Source: WRGA01 sp031553395 (GTDB lineage Bacteria; Bacteroidota; Bacteroidia; Bacteroidales; WRGA01). Taken from it: a DNA stretch of 64,000 nucleotides. Below are positions 28,701-35,704 of this stretch, one piece after another (positions within the stretch are counted from its first letter, which is position 1; each line of letters opens with the position of its first letter). Under the pieces are notes generated by a model that searched no databases, had not been told where the DNA came from, and was given only the letters and a program-made list of their open reading frames with translations. Location of the stretch: assembly GCA_031553395.1 (NCBI GenBank), contig JAVBLR010000011.1, positions 1 through 64,000 on the forward strand, given 5' to 3'. Position numbers and translations under genes: made by a program.

Positions 28701-29269
28701 TTTTCCAACATTTCGATTTTTTGAATCTCATGAGAAGTACGGAATCCATCAAAGAAATGCACAAAAGGAACACGCGATTTAATAGCAGCCAAATGAGCCA
28801 CAGCAGCCAAATCCATTACTTCTTGTACCGAACCTGTTGCGAACATAGCACAACCAGTTTGACGAACAGCCATAACATCTTGATGGTCTCCAAAGATAGA
28901 AAGGGCATGAGAAGCCAACGCACGAGCCGAAACATGATAAACACCTGGAAGTAATTCTCCGGCCACTTTATACATATTCGGGATCATCAACAACAAACCT
29001 TGAGAAGCTGTAAATGTTGTACTTAATGTACCGGCTTGTAATGAGCCATGCATAGCACCGGCAGCACCGGCTTCCGATTGCATTTCATCTACACGCACTG
29101 TTTCTCCGAAAATATTTTTTCTTCCGGAAGCAGCCCATTCATCAACATACTCCGCCATTGTCGAAGAAGGAGTGATAGGATAAATCGAAGCTGTTTCGCT
29201 GAACATATAAGAAATATGCGCAGCAGCCTGATTACCATCACATGTTAAAAATTTTTTTTGCTTTGCCAT
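25724..29269 (-). CDS. nifJ: Pyruvate:ferredoxin (flavodoxin) oxidoreductase
   Basis: Single-chain PFOR of 1181 residues. It oxidises pyruvate with CoA to acetyl-CoA and CO2 and reduces ferredoxin, central to anaerobic energy metabolism. Domains in order: N-terminal TPP-pyrimidine domain (ITPSSTMAEYVDEWA near 35), gamma/CoA domain, two [4Fe-4S] ferredoxin motifs (CIQCNQCAYVCPHAA and CMGCGNCPDVCPG), and the TPP-pyrophosphate domain with GACAGCGETPY and GGDGWAYDIGFGGLDH. It stands alone with its own terminator. Long open frames on the opposite strand are composition shadows. Confidence 0.97.
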   Translation of the reverse strand: MAKQKKFLTCDGNQAAAHISYMFSETASIYPITPSSTMAEYVDEWAASGRKNIFGETVRVDEMQSEAGAAGAMHGSLQAGTLSTTFTASQGLLLMIPNMYKVAGELLPGVYHVSARALASHALSIFGDHQDVMAVRQTGCAMFATGSVQEVMDLAAVAHLAAIKSRVPFVHFFDGFRTSHEIQKIEMLENEDLAPLIDQKALAEFRERALNPENPVARGMAENPDIYFQAREASNVYYDKVVGIVEEYVNQLSTLVGRKYGLFDYYGAADADRVIIAMGSVTEAIKETIDYLNKKGEKVGLVSVHLYRPFSAKHFLAAVPKTAKRIAVLDRTKEPGATGEPLYLDVKDCFYGSKEEPTIVGGRYGLSSKDTTPAQILAVYENLQLPEPKNGFTIGIVDDVTFTSLPQKEELAFDGGPFEAKFYGLGADGTVGANKNSIKIIGDNTDKYSQAYFSYDSKKSGGFTCSHLRFGDNPIRSTYLVNTPDFVACHVQAYLRLYDVTKGLKKGGTFLLNTIWNAEEVKKHLPDNVKKYLAANNINFYIINATGIAEEIGLGNRTNTILQSAFFKITGVIPYDLAVEQMKKFIVKSYGKKGEDIVNMNYAAVDRGGDVVKVDVPAEWANIKVEGEKADTNVPEFIAKVVRPVNAQAGDDLPVSAFTGREDGTWDQGTTTYEKRGVASHVPVWIPENCIQCNQCAYVCPHAAIRPFVLDAAEQAKAPAGMTALKAQGKQFDGMQFRIQVDVLDCMGCGNCPDVCPGNKNGKALEMMPIESQYDNQANWDFCTKEVKTKQHLVDTSLNVKNSQFATPLFEFSGACAGCGETPYVKLISQLFGDHQMIANATGCTSIYSGSAPSTPYTKNDEGRGPAWANSLFEDNAEYGLGMNIGTEKMRDRVERLMKDGLNCADCSADMKVLFQEWIDNRKSAVKTREVTDKLVPMIEKCNCDICKQLFALKHFFVKRSQWIIGGDGWAYDIGFGGLDHVIASGQNVNILVVDTEVYSNTGGQSSKSTPVGAVAKFAAAGKRIRKKDLGMIATTYGYVYVAQIAMGANQAQTLKAIREAEEYDGPSIVIAYSPCINHGLRKGMGKAQAESKSAVECGYWHLWRFDPRLETEGKNPFQLDSKDPDWSKFQDFLKSEVRFASLMKQYPEEAVELFKVTEENAKWRLAGYKRMTEMQYGENA

Positions 29270-29357
29270 ACAGTTTAAGAAATTGAAAATTTATTTAATT
29301 TAGTAAAATAATTTTAACGCAAAAGGTAAAAAAAGAGAATCTGTCTTAATTCTTAAT

Positions 29358-30536
29358 TTAATATAAGAAACCAAAAAGCCACAAAGGAATCACATTATCA
29401 TCATCCCCTGTAACCTTATCTACCACATAATAAATATCTTTATTATTCTTTTTTGGAAAATCCGTTTCAATTGAAAAATTATATTTTTTATCTACTAAGA
29501 AATCAGAACTCTTCACTCCTTTATTTAAGATGTAGTCCTTATGTAGAATATTATAAAAGAAAGTTTGCATTAAAGTCTGTCTATGAATCGCTTCTGTAGA
29601 TACTGTGTACATCAAATTCGTATTGTGCATATATACCAACTCGGGCTTTTTAGGAAATTCTTCTCCATCAAAATACAGTGTATTCAGTAGACGGGCATCC
29701 TTCAAATACTTGATATAATTCATCACAGTTGCCCTGGAAGTAGCAATATCATTGCTTAACTGACTGATGTTAGGTGCACATGGAGTATTTACAAGAAGCA
29801 AATATAACAACTTTTTTATCTTATTCAAACATTTTAAGTCCATTTGCTGAATAAGTAAAATATCTACTTCCAACATCATGTTCATTGTTTTCAATAAATT
29901 TTCGGAAAAATTACGTTTTTCTAAAAAAAACGGATAATAACCATGATGTAAATAGTCCTGAAAATAGGCTAACGGTTTTACTTCCGATAAAATTTCCTCT
30001 GTGATTGTTGCATGATGTTGTAAAATATCTTCCAATGAATAAGCCCGAAATTTCTTTTTCGCCATCAAATTCAAATATTCCCTGAAAGAAAATCCACGTA
30101 AATTATATGATTCAACCCTTCCCGACAATTCCGGATTTTCTTCCTTCAATCGCATTACGGAAGAACCCGAAAAAATAATCTGTAAATCATGAAAATTGTC
30201 GTAACAATACCTCAATTCCGACGACCATTCGGGATACTTGAAAATTTGGTCAATTAACAGCACTTTACCACCTTTATGTCTGAATTCATCGGCAAAATCT
30301 ACAATTGAACGGCTTGTAAAGTAAAAATTATTCAGGTTTATATATAAGCAAGAACGGTCATTCGCATCAAAATTATTCTTAGCATATTGAAGCAAAAAAG
30401 TAGTTTTCCCCACTCCCCTACTTCCTTTAATACCAATCAAACGGTTACTCCAATCAATTTCATTCATCAAGTAGCGTTCCACAGGCGATTGAACATGTTC
30501 TACAAGGTATTTATGTGTATTAAAAAATGCTTCCAC
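29358..30536 (-). CDS. AAA family ATPase (AAA_14 / DUF4143-like)
   Basis: A Bacteroidales-type single-chain ATPase, about 392 residues from the GTG giving VEAFFNTHKYLVEHV. A longer GTG start at 30599 would place the -7 box inside the gene, so it is not used. Walker A is GSRGVGKTT. Walker B is KVLLIDQIFKYP, with Asp-Gln in place of the usual Asp-Glu. A sensor-like FSGSSVMRL follows. The C-terminal half holds a winged-helix segment (NISQLSNDIATSRATVMNYIKYL). Close homologues occur in many copies per genome; their role is unknown. The Asp-Gln change may lower hydrolysis. Confidence 0.87.
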   Translation of the reverse strand: MEAFFNTHKYLVEHVQSPVERYLMNEIDWSNRLIGIKGSRGVGKTTFLLQYAKNNFDANDRSCLYINLNNFYFTSRSIVDFADEFRHKGGKVLLIDQIFKYPEWSSELRYCYDNFHDLQIIFSGSSVMRLKEENPELSGRVESYNLRGFSFREYLNLMAKKKFRAYSLEDILQHHATITEEILSEVKPLAYFQDYLHHGYYPFFLEKRNFSENLLKTMNMMLEVDILLIQQMDLKCLNKIKKLLYLLLVNTPCAPNISQLSNDIATSRATVMNYIKYLKDARLLNTLYFDGEEFPKKPELVYMHNTNLMYTVSTEAIHRQTLMQTFFYNILHKDYILNKGVKSSDFLVDKKYNFSIETDFPKKNNKDIYYVVDKVTGDDDNVIPLWLFGFLY

Positions 30537-30554
30537 AAAATGTCTTCCTAAAAT

Positions 30555-30562
30555 TCGGTACA
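30555..30562 (-). promoter_or_regulatory. -7 box (TATATTTG) for the AAA ATPase gene
   Basis: The minus strand reads TATATTTG about 20 bp before the chosen GTG start. It fits TAnnTTTG exactly and lies just downstream of a perfect palindrome. Confidence 0.5.
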
Positions 30563-30583
30563 AATATACATATAAAAAAAGAA

Positions 30584-30609
30584 ATTTTGTAATCTCCACA
30601 TTACAAAAT
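30584..30609. promoter_or_regulatory. Perfect 10+10 bp palindrome, candidate operator of the AAA ATPase gene
   Basis: ATTTTGTAAT and ATTACAAAAT are separated by six bases, upstream of the -7 box of the ATPase gene. A further TTTTTGTAAAATGGAG at 30616-30631 resembles the left half plus spacer. This layout suits a dimeric repressor or activator. Confidence 0.5.
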
Positions 30610-30866
30610 AATAAAGTTTTTGTAAAATGGAGAAGACTTTTTTAATGTAAAAAGTAAAAGATAAAAGGTTACAGCGAGTATATTTCATCAATAGTTCCAT
30701 TATTTGCTTTAACTTTTATACCTAATGTTAGGCAAATTACCAATATAGGACATCTTAAATATAAACAAGAAAGGCTTGAACTTTAGTTTTTATATTCTTT
30801 CTCCGGAGATATTTCAAAATTAATTATTACATTCGCAAGTGAAAACAATTACATTCAAATATAATT

Positions 30867-31949
30867 ATGGAAAATAACAATTATTGCGTCATTATGAGCG
30901 GCGGCATTGGCAGCCGTTTCTGGCCATTCAGCCGGGTAAACAAACCAAAACAATTTTTAGACTTCTTCGGAACAGGTCGTTCTCTTCTTCAACAAACATT
31001 CGACCGCTTCAGCAAAATAATTCCCGTTGAAAACATCTTTATTGTAACCAACGAATTATATGCCGGATTAATTCAGGAACAATTACCTGAGTTAGCTTCC
31101 GAACAAATATTATTCGAACCGCAACGCCGTAATACAGCACCTTGCATTGCCTTTGCATCCTATCGTATCCATGCTATTAATCCGAATGCCAATATTGTTG
31201 TTGCACCTTCCGACCATTTGATTTTACGAGAAAATGAATTTCTGGTAACAATTAAAACAGGTTTAGATTTTGTAAAAAACAATAAAACCCTTCTAACATT
31301 AGGAATCAAACCCAATCGTCCTGAAACAGGTTATGGCTATATTCAGGCTGATAGTGACGATAATGGCATATTTAAGAAGGTTAAAACATTTACCGAAAAA
31401 CCCAATAATGAATTAGCCAAAGTCTTTTTCGAAAGTGGAGAATTTTTTTGGAACTCAGGTGTATTCTTATGGAATGTACAAGAAATAGTCGATGCGTTTC
31501 ATCAATATCTGCCCGAGGTTGCTTCCATATTTGATGCAGGTAAAGACTTATTCAATACTCCAAATGAAAAGAACTTTATCAACGAGAACTTCTCTGCATG
31601 CCCCAATATATCAATTGATTATGGTATAATGGAAAAAGCGCCTAATGTGCATGTTTTGTGTGCAGATGTAGGCTGGTCTGATTTAGGAACTTGGGGAGCT
31701 TTGTATGATATATCTGAAAAGGATAATCATAATAACGTCTCCTTAAAATGCAAAACGATGTATTATGATAGTAATAATAATATCGTAACATTGTCAAACA
31801 GTAACAAATTAGCTGTAATACAAGACTTGGATGGATATATTATTGCAGAATCCGAAAATGCATTATTAATTTGCAAAAAAGAAGATGAACAACGTATTCG
31901 TCAGTATGTTATTGATGCTCAATTAAATTTCGGAGACGAATATGTATAA
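30867..31949 (+). CDS. manC: Mannose-1-phosphate guanylyltransferase
   Basis: Makes GDP-mannose from mannose-1-phosphate and GTP for surface glycans; 360 residues. The nucleotidyltransferase signature is SGGIGSRFWPFSR followed by PKQFLD at the N-terminus. FEPQRRNTAPCIA, VVAPSDHLI, TGYGYIQ, FTEKPN and FFWNSGVFLW follow in the normal order. It is the short form without a fused phosphomannose isomerase domain. No other glycan gene is adjacent. A TACATTCG segment near 30825 could be its imperfect -7 box. Confidence 0.95.
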   Translation: MENNNYCVIMSGGIGSRFWPFSRVNKPKQFLDFFGTGRSLLQQTFDRFSKIIPVENIFIVTNELYAGLIQEQLPELASEQILFEPQRRNTAPCIAFASYRIHAINPNANIVVAPSDHLILRENEFLVTIKTGLDFVKNNKTLLTLGIKPNRPETGYGYIQADSDDNGIFKKVKTFTEKPNNELAKVFFESGEFFWNSGVFLWNVQEIVDAFHQYLPEVASIFDAGKDLFNTPNEKNFINENFSACPNISIDYGIMEKAPNVHVLCADVGWSDLGTWGALYDISEKDNHNNVSLKCKTMYYDSNNNIVTLSNSNKLAVIQDLDGYIIAESENALLICKKEDEQRIRQYVIDAQLNFGDEYV

Positions 31950-31986
31950 CAAACAACATTCCATTTAAGGCGTTGTTATAACGCAT

Positions 31987-32019
31987 AAAAAAACGAGAAA
32001 ATAAATTTTCTCGTTTTTT
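31987..32019. terminator. Bidirectional terminator between manC and plsC
   Basis: AAAAAACGAGAAAAT and ATTTTCTCGTTTTTT make a stem with A and T runs on both sides, between convergent genes. Confidence 0.8.
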
Positions 32020-32060
32020 ATTTATATTCAAATATATTAATCGCTCCCGAACAATCTTAA

Positions 32061-32801
32061 TCAGCCTTTAGACTCATTTAATGGTATAGCCATAATATTC
32101 CAAACATCCTCCATTAATTTATGCATATCATCTACAGACAAGTCTTGAGTGGAAATAGGATCATGTATGGTAAGCTTCATTTTTCCGGGATTCAATTGAC
32201 ATGAACCAATTCGCATAATATCATAAGAACCTTCGATTGTTAAAGGAACGATCGGCAATTTTAAATCAAAAGCAATCTGAAAAGCTCCTTTCTTAAATTC
32301 ATGCATATTTCCATCTTTAGTGCGAGAACCTTCGGGAAATATAACCGTAGAAATACCATTCGTTAATCGTTCTTTAGCTTGTCGCAAAGACAACACAATC
32401 CCTCTCCTACTCGTTCTATCAATAAAAATATGACCAGCCGATGCACAAGCAGCACCAATAAGAGGTATTTTTCGAAGGCTTTCCTTCATCATCCAACGAA
32501 AATTATACCCTAAATAACCATAAATCAAGAAAATATCAAAAGCTCCCTGATGATTTGCTACAAAAACATAAGAAGATTTTTTATCCAAATTCTTATTTTT
32601 GGCAACTTTAATTCGTATTAAAGCCAAACGACAAGTAAAACGAGACCAAAGTGAAGCCGGATAAAATCCCCAGAATCTATTACCTCCTATAAAACTACCT
32701 ATAATCGTTATTAAAGCCGTAAGAATTGTTGCAATAAAAAATAATGGAAAAAATATCAACCACTGATAAAAGAAGTAAAAGACTTTTCTTATTTTTTGCA
32801 T
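32061..32801 (-). CDS. plsC: 1-acyl-sn-glycerol-3-phosphate acyltransferase
   Basis: Membrane acyltransferase of 246 residues making phosphatidic acid from lysophosphatidic acid. An N-terminal hydrophobic stretch (about 8-40) anchors it. The catalytic NHxxxxD motif is NHQGAFD near residue 83. The substrate-binding FPEGSRT motif is near 158. VPLTIEGSYDIM completes the third block. Two copies of a short ATTTAAGGTG-type motif lie between this gene and the UspA gene upstream. Confidence 0.93.
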   Translation of the reverse strand: MQKIRKVFYFFYQWLIFFPLFFIATILTALITIIGSFIGGNRFWGFYPASLWSRFTCRLALIRIKVAKNKNLDKKSSYVFVANHQGAFDIFLIYGYLGYNFRWMMKESLRKIPLIGAACASAGHIFIDRTSRRGIVLSLRQAKERLTNGISTVIFPEGSRTKDGNMHEFKKGAFQIAFDLKLPIVPLTIEGSYDIMRIGSCQLNPGKMKLTIHDPISTQDLSVDDMHKLMEDVWNIMAIPLNESKG

Positions 32802-32830
32802 AAATTACATCATAAATCTAACGACAAATA

Positions 32831-32926
32831 AACAACACCTTAAATATAAATATTATATTCAAACATTAAACACTTTGGATTATTTGAAGATAAATATTTA
32901 GAAAACACAACAACGACACCTTAAAT
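32831..32926. repeat. Two copies of a 15-bp intergenic motif (ATTTAAGGTGYTGTT-like)
   Basis: On the minus strand, ATTTAAGGTGTTGTT (32831-32846) and ATTTAAGGTGTCGTTG (32911-32926) occur in the plsC/uspA spacer. Close copies lie at 31962-31978, 34233-34248 and 35191-35206. See the finding on this motif. Confidence 0.6.
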
Positions 32927-32928
32927 AA

Positions 32929-34044
32929 TTATCCTTTTAAAACCAACAATGGCGTATCTGTATGGAATAACATTTTACGGGCAATACTCGGATTAAATAA
33001 ACGAGCAAAAATATTTCGTTTATGACTACTTAAAGCCAAAATATCTATCTGCTCTTTTTTAATAAAAGAATCCAAACCCTCAAGCGTATCACTACTATCA
33101 ATTATATGATAATTAGCTCTTAGTGAAGGATATTGTTTCTTGAAATATTCTTTGATACCAACAAGTTTAACCTCATTCCAAGCATCCTCTTTGGTTGCTA
33201 CATGAACAAAAGAAACTATAAATCCAAAACGCCTGATAACTTTCATCAATGCATCAAAAACAACTAAATCTTTTTGATCAAAATTCGTAGCAAATGCAAT
33301 GTGTTTTACCTCTTCTATTTTTGTGAAAGTCGTATGTTCAGGAACAGTAAATACAGGCACCCGCGATGTTTCTATCACTTCAGCTGTTACACTTCCTATC
33401 AAGTCAACATCTTTCTGATCTTTTCCCCGCGTTCCCATTATAATAAGGACAGGATTATGTTCCTTGCTATAACGAATAATCTCTTCTTCCGGAATACCCT
33501 CTTCCAAAACAAATGAAAACTTGATATTAGGCAAAACACCTTCTGTTATCTTCTGTTTCAAAGAAGCAACAAGCTCGTTCATGTCTTTTTTCGCCTTTTT
33601 CGAAATCCTCATAAACATATCCTCATCTTCAATTGGATAAGGAGTTATAGCATCACCAAAAGGCATTGTTGCCGTATATATAGGAGTAAAAAAAGTATGC
33701 AGTAAAACAACATCTGCATTTATTACACTGGCATAATTAAACCCTATATAACAGGCCTTCATAGAATAATCAGAGAAATCAACCGGGATTAAAATATGTT
33801 TCTTTTCCTCAGCTTTTTTCTCGATTTCATTCTCATCTTTCAACCATTGCGCCCCTTCAATAATACGCAATGCTCTAGGTAAATCACTTTCCTTAATTCG
33901 CACCCTTACTCCTGCCGAAATAACCGGTTGAATAAGGTTTACATTATGGATATATACCTCAATACCCTCATCTTCAAGAATAGTTTTCAATATTTGAGCT
34001 TTCTCAAAGGTGTAAATAGCCAATGTTACCAATTTATCTTCCAT
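32929..34044 (-). CDS. Universal stress protein with N-terminal DUF2007 domain
   Basis: A 371-residue cytoplasmic protein from MEDKLVTLAIYTF (an ATG at 34083 is rejected). Residues 1-70 form a DUF2007 signal-transducing-like ferredoxin-fold domain (ILEDEGIEVYIHN ... VRVRIKESDLPRAL). Two UspA domains follow. The first (about 82-220) keeps the ATP-binding GxxG-9x-G(S/T) motif as GTRGKDQKDVDLIGSV. The second (about 235-371) ends in LALSSHKRNIFARLF and lacks that motif, so one active and one degenerate nucleotide site are likely. A TATATTTG box lies 79 bp upstream. Confidence 0.9.
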   Translation of the reverse strand: MEDKLVTLAIYTFEKAQILKTILEDEGIEVYIHNVNLIQPVISAGVRVRIKESDLPRALRIIEGAQWLKDENEIEKKAEEKKHILIPVDFSDYSMKACYIGFNYASVINADVVLLHTFFTPIYTATMPFGDAITPYPIEDEDMFMRISKKAKKDMNELVASLKQKITEGVLPNIKFSFVLEEGIPEEEIIRYSKEHNPVLIIMGTRGKDQKDVDLIGSVTAEVIETSRVPVFTVPEHTTFTKIEEVKHIAFATNFDQKDLVVFDALMKVIRRFGFIVSFVHVATKEDAWNEVKLVGIKEYFKKQYPSLRANYHIIDSSDTLEGLDSFIKKEQIDILALSSHKRNIFARLFNPSIARKMLFHTDTPLLVLKG

Positions 34045-34122
34045 AATACTCGTTTTTTTATTGTTAAACATTAGAAAGCACAAAAAAGTTGTCTTTTCTT
34101 AAAAAAACTCCCTAACTATTTC

Positions 34123-34130
34123 CAAATATA
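34123..34130 (-). promoter_or_regulatory. -7 box (TATATTTG) for the UspA gene
   Basis: Minus-strand TATATTTG fits TAnnTTTG. The long 79-bp leader is A/T-rich without a clear fold. Confidence 0.5.
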
Positions 34131-34250
34131 ATGCATTTTCAATAAAAAAGCAAAATATTTCTTCTTCAAATGCTATAAAATTTTCTTTTTTTCATAATGA
34201 TGAAAAAATCAAAAGCAACACAACAACAAAATAACAGCATCTTAAATGAA

Positions 34251-35108
34251 TTAAAAAACAATATAATTTTCTGGATTTACGGGTGTTCCCTTATACCATA
34301 ATTCGAAATGCAAATGCGCTCCGGTAGTTACTTTACCTGTATTTCCTACTATAGCAATAGCTTCTCCGGCTTTTACAGTATCTCCTTCTTTTTTCAATAA
34401 ACGGGCATTATGCTTATATATTGAAACAAACTCGTTATTATGTTGTAATTGAATTATATATCCTACATCCAAATCAAAACCACAAAAAATAACTGTTCCA
34501 TCTAATGTTGCTATAACAGGTTCATTGGCCGCAGTAGCAATATCAATACCAAAATGAGACTTTTGAAAATCAAATTTTGATGTAATGACTCCTTTCACAG
34601 GAGGGAAAAAATTCGGCAAATTAGAAACTTGTTGCTCGCTTGAGATTGTAAGATTATATTTTTCCCGTTCTTCAAAGTTTTTTCTGTATTCGTCTTCCTT
34701 CTTTGTTTGGTGGAGCTCCTGAAGATTCAAATTATATTGCAAAGAATCTATGGGTTTTATCGTATCAGCTTTTATATCACCCTGCAATATACTCTTCAAG
34801 TTATCCAAATACATTTCCTGAACTTTTGCCACCTGAGTCAACGAATCCACAACTAATGAATAATTCACCACATCTTTGCGAAATTTTTCATCTAAATAGC
34901 CGGGAAGAAAATTTTTAACAGGAGTTACAAGGATAAGAATACTAACTAAAATAAATATGAAAAAAAACAAAATACATCCTCCAAGAAATACATTTAATTT
35001 TGATAAGCGAATAGAAAAAATATCTTGCAAGTGGCTTTCATCTGTGACAGTAAGCTTATACTTTACCTTTATATTCCTCCAAAAATGTTTTTGTTTTTTA
35101 CGTCCCAT
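34251..35108 (-). CDS. M23 family metallopeptidase (LytM-type)
   Basis: Cell-wall endopeptidase or divisome activator of 285 residues. A single N-terminal membrane helix (about 35-60) is followed by a coiled-coil stretch and a C-terminal LytM domain (about 175-285). The zinc ligands are visible in SHFGIDIA (HxxxD) and HLHFELW (HxH), so the site appears intact and catalytic. The domain is anchored in the inner membrane facing the periplasm. A TACATTTG box lies 20 bp upstream. Confidence 0.93.
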   Translation of the reverse strand: MGRKKQKHFWRNIKVKYKLTVTDESHLQDIFSIRLSKLNVFLGGCILFFFIFILVSILILVTPVKNFLPGYLDEKFRKDVVNYSLVVDSLTQVAKVQEMYLDNLKSILQGDIKADTIKPIDSLQYNLNLQELHQTKKEDEYRKNFEEREKYNLTISSEQQVSNLPNFFPPVKGVITSKFDFQKSHFGIDIATAANEPVIATLDGTVIFCGFDLDVGYIIQLQHNNEFVSIYKHNARLLKKEGDTVKAGEAIAIVGNTGKVTTGAHLHFELWYKGTPVNPENYIVF

Positions 35109-35127
35109 GGTAATTTGTTAATGAGAA

Positions 35128-35135
35128 CAAATGTA
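35128..35135 (-). promoter_or_regulatory. -7 box (TACATTTG) for the M23 peptidase gene
   Basis: Minus-strand TACATTTG fits TAnnTTTG, 20 bp before the ATG. Confidence 0.55.
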
Positions 35136-35643
35136 AGAAAAACAATCAGGAAAAGTACATTAGAGCAAAAAGAAAAATTTCACACTTTTACATTTAAGGT
35201 GCTGTTGAAATGATTATAAAGTGTTTGATTATTGTGTCTTAGTATGCTCAATATGTGTTCAGCAAGAAAGTTATTTTAATAAATCCATCTTTGACAAAAA
35301 CATATCATTTCATGCTTAAGCTACAAATTTCCAAGCAATAGAAAACCTGTCATATCAAGAATCAACCTCAAATTTGTAATAATTTCTATTTCAGAATAAA
35401 TTATTTAAAGAAAGAATAAAGATATTTTATATTTAAACTGCTATTATTCAATAATATAAAACACACAAAACAAGAATAAAAACCTTCTGAGATTTTAAAA
35501 TTTAAAAATAACTCGGAAAGAGTATCGAAATACATGATTTTAATAAGTATTTATCACAATAATTAAGAATAACAATAAAATGAATTTATCCTCCTCTCCT
35601 ATTCCTATTTTCGTATCAAAATAAAAATTGAAATCTTATTCAT
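35136..35643. other. Long AT-rich spacer without a recognisable gene
   Basis: Between the M23 peptidase start and the acyl-CoA dehydrogenase terminator I find no ORF with coding character on either strand, no tRNA and no strong stem. It contains one ATTTAAGGTGCTGTTG motif (35191-35206) and a weaker relative (ATTTAAACTGCTATT, near 35431). Confidence 0.6.
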
Positions 35644-35687
35644 AAAAAATGCCTCAAATATCAGAAAAGATAAATGAGGCATTTTTT
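35644..35687 (-). terminator. Terminator of the acyl-CoA dehydrogenase operon
   Basis: AAAAAATGCCTCA and TGAGGCATTTTTT pair around an 18-base loop, 18 bp after the stop codon. Confidence 0.8.
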
Positions 35688-35704
35688 ATGAAATTCTGAA
35701 AATT

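Noticed and set aside
30537..30599. Upstream GTG start for the AAA ATPase
   Set aside because: The extra residues would cover the TATATTTG box, and family members begin near the FFNTHKYL segment.
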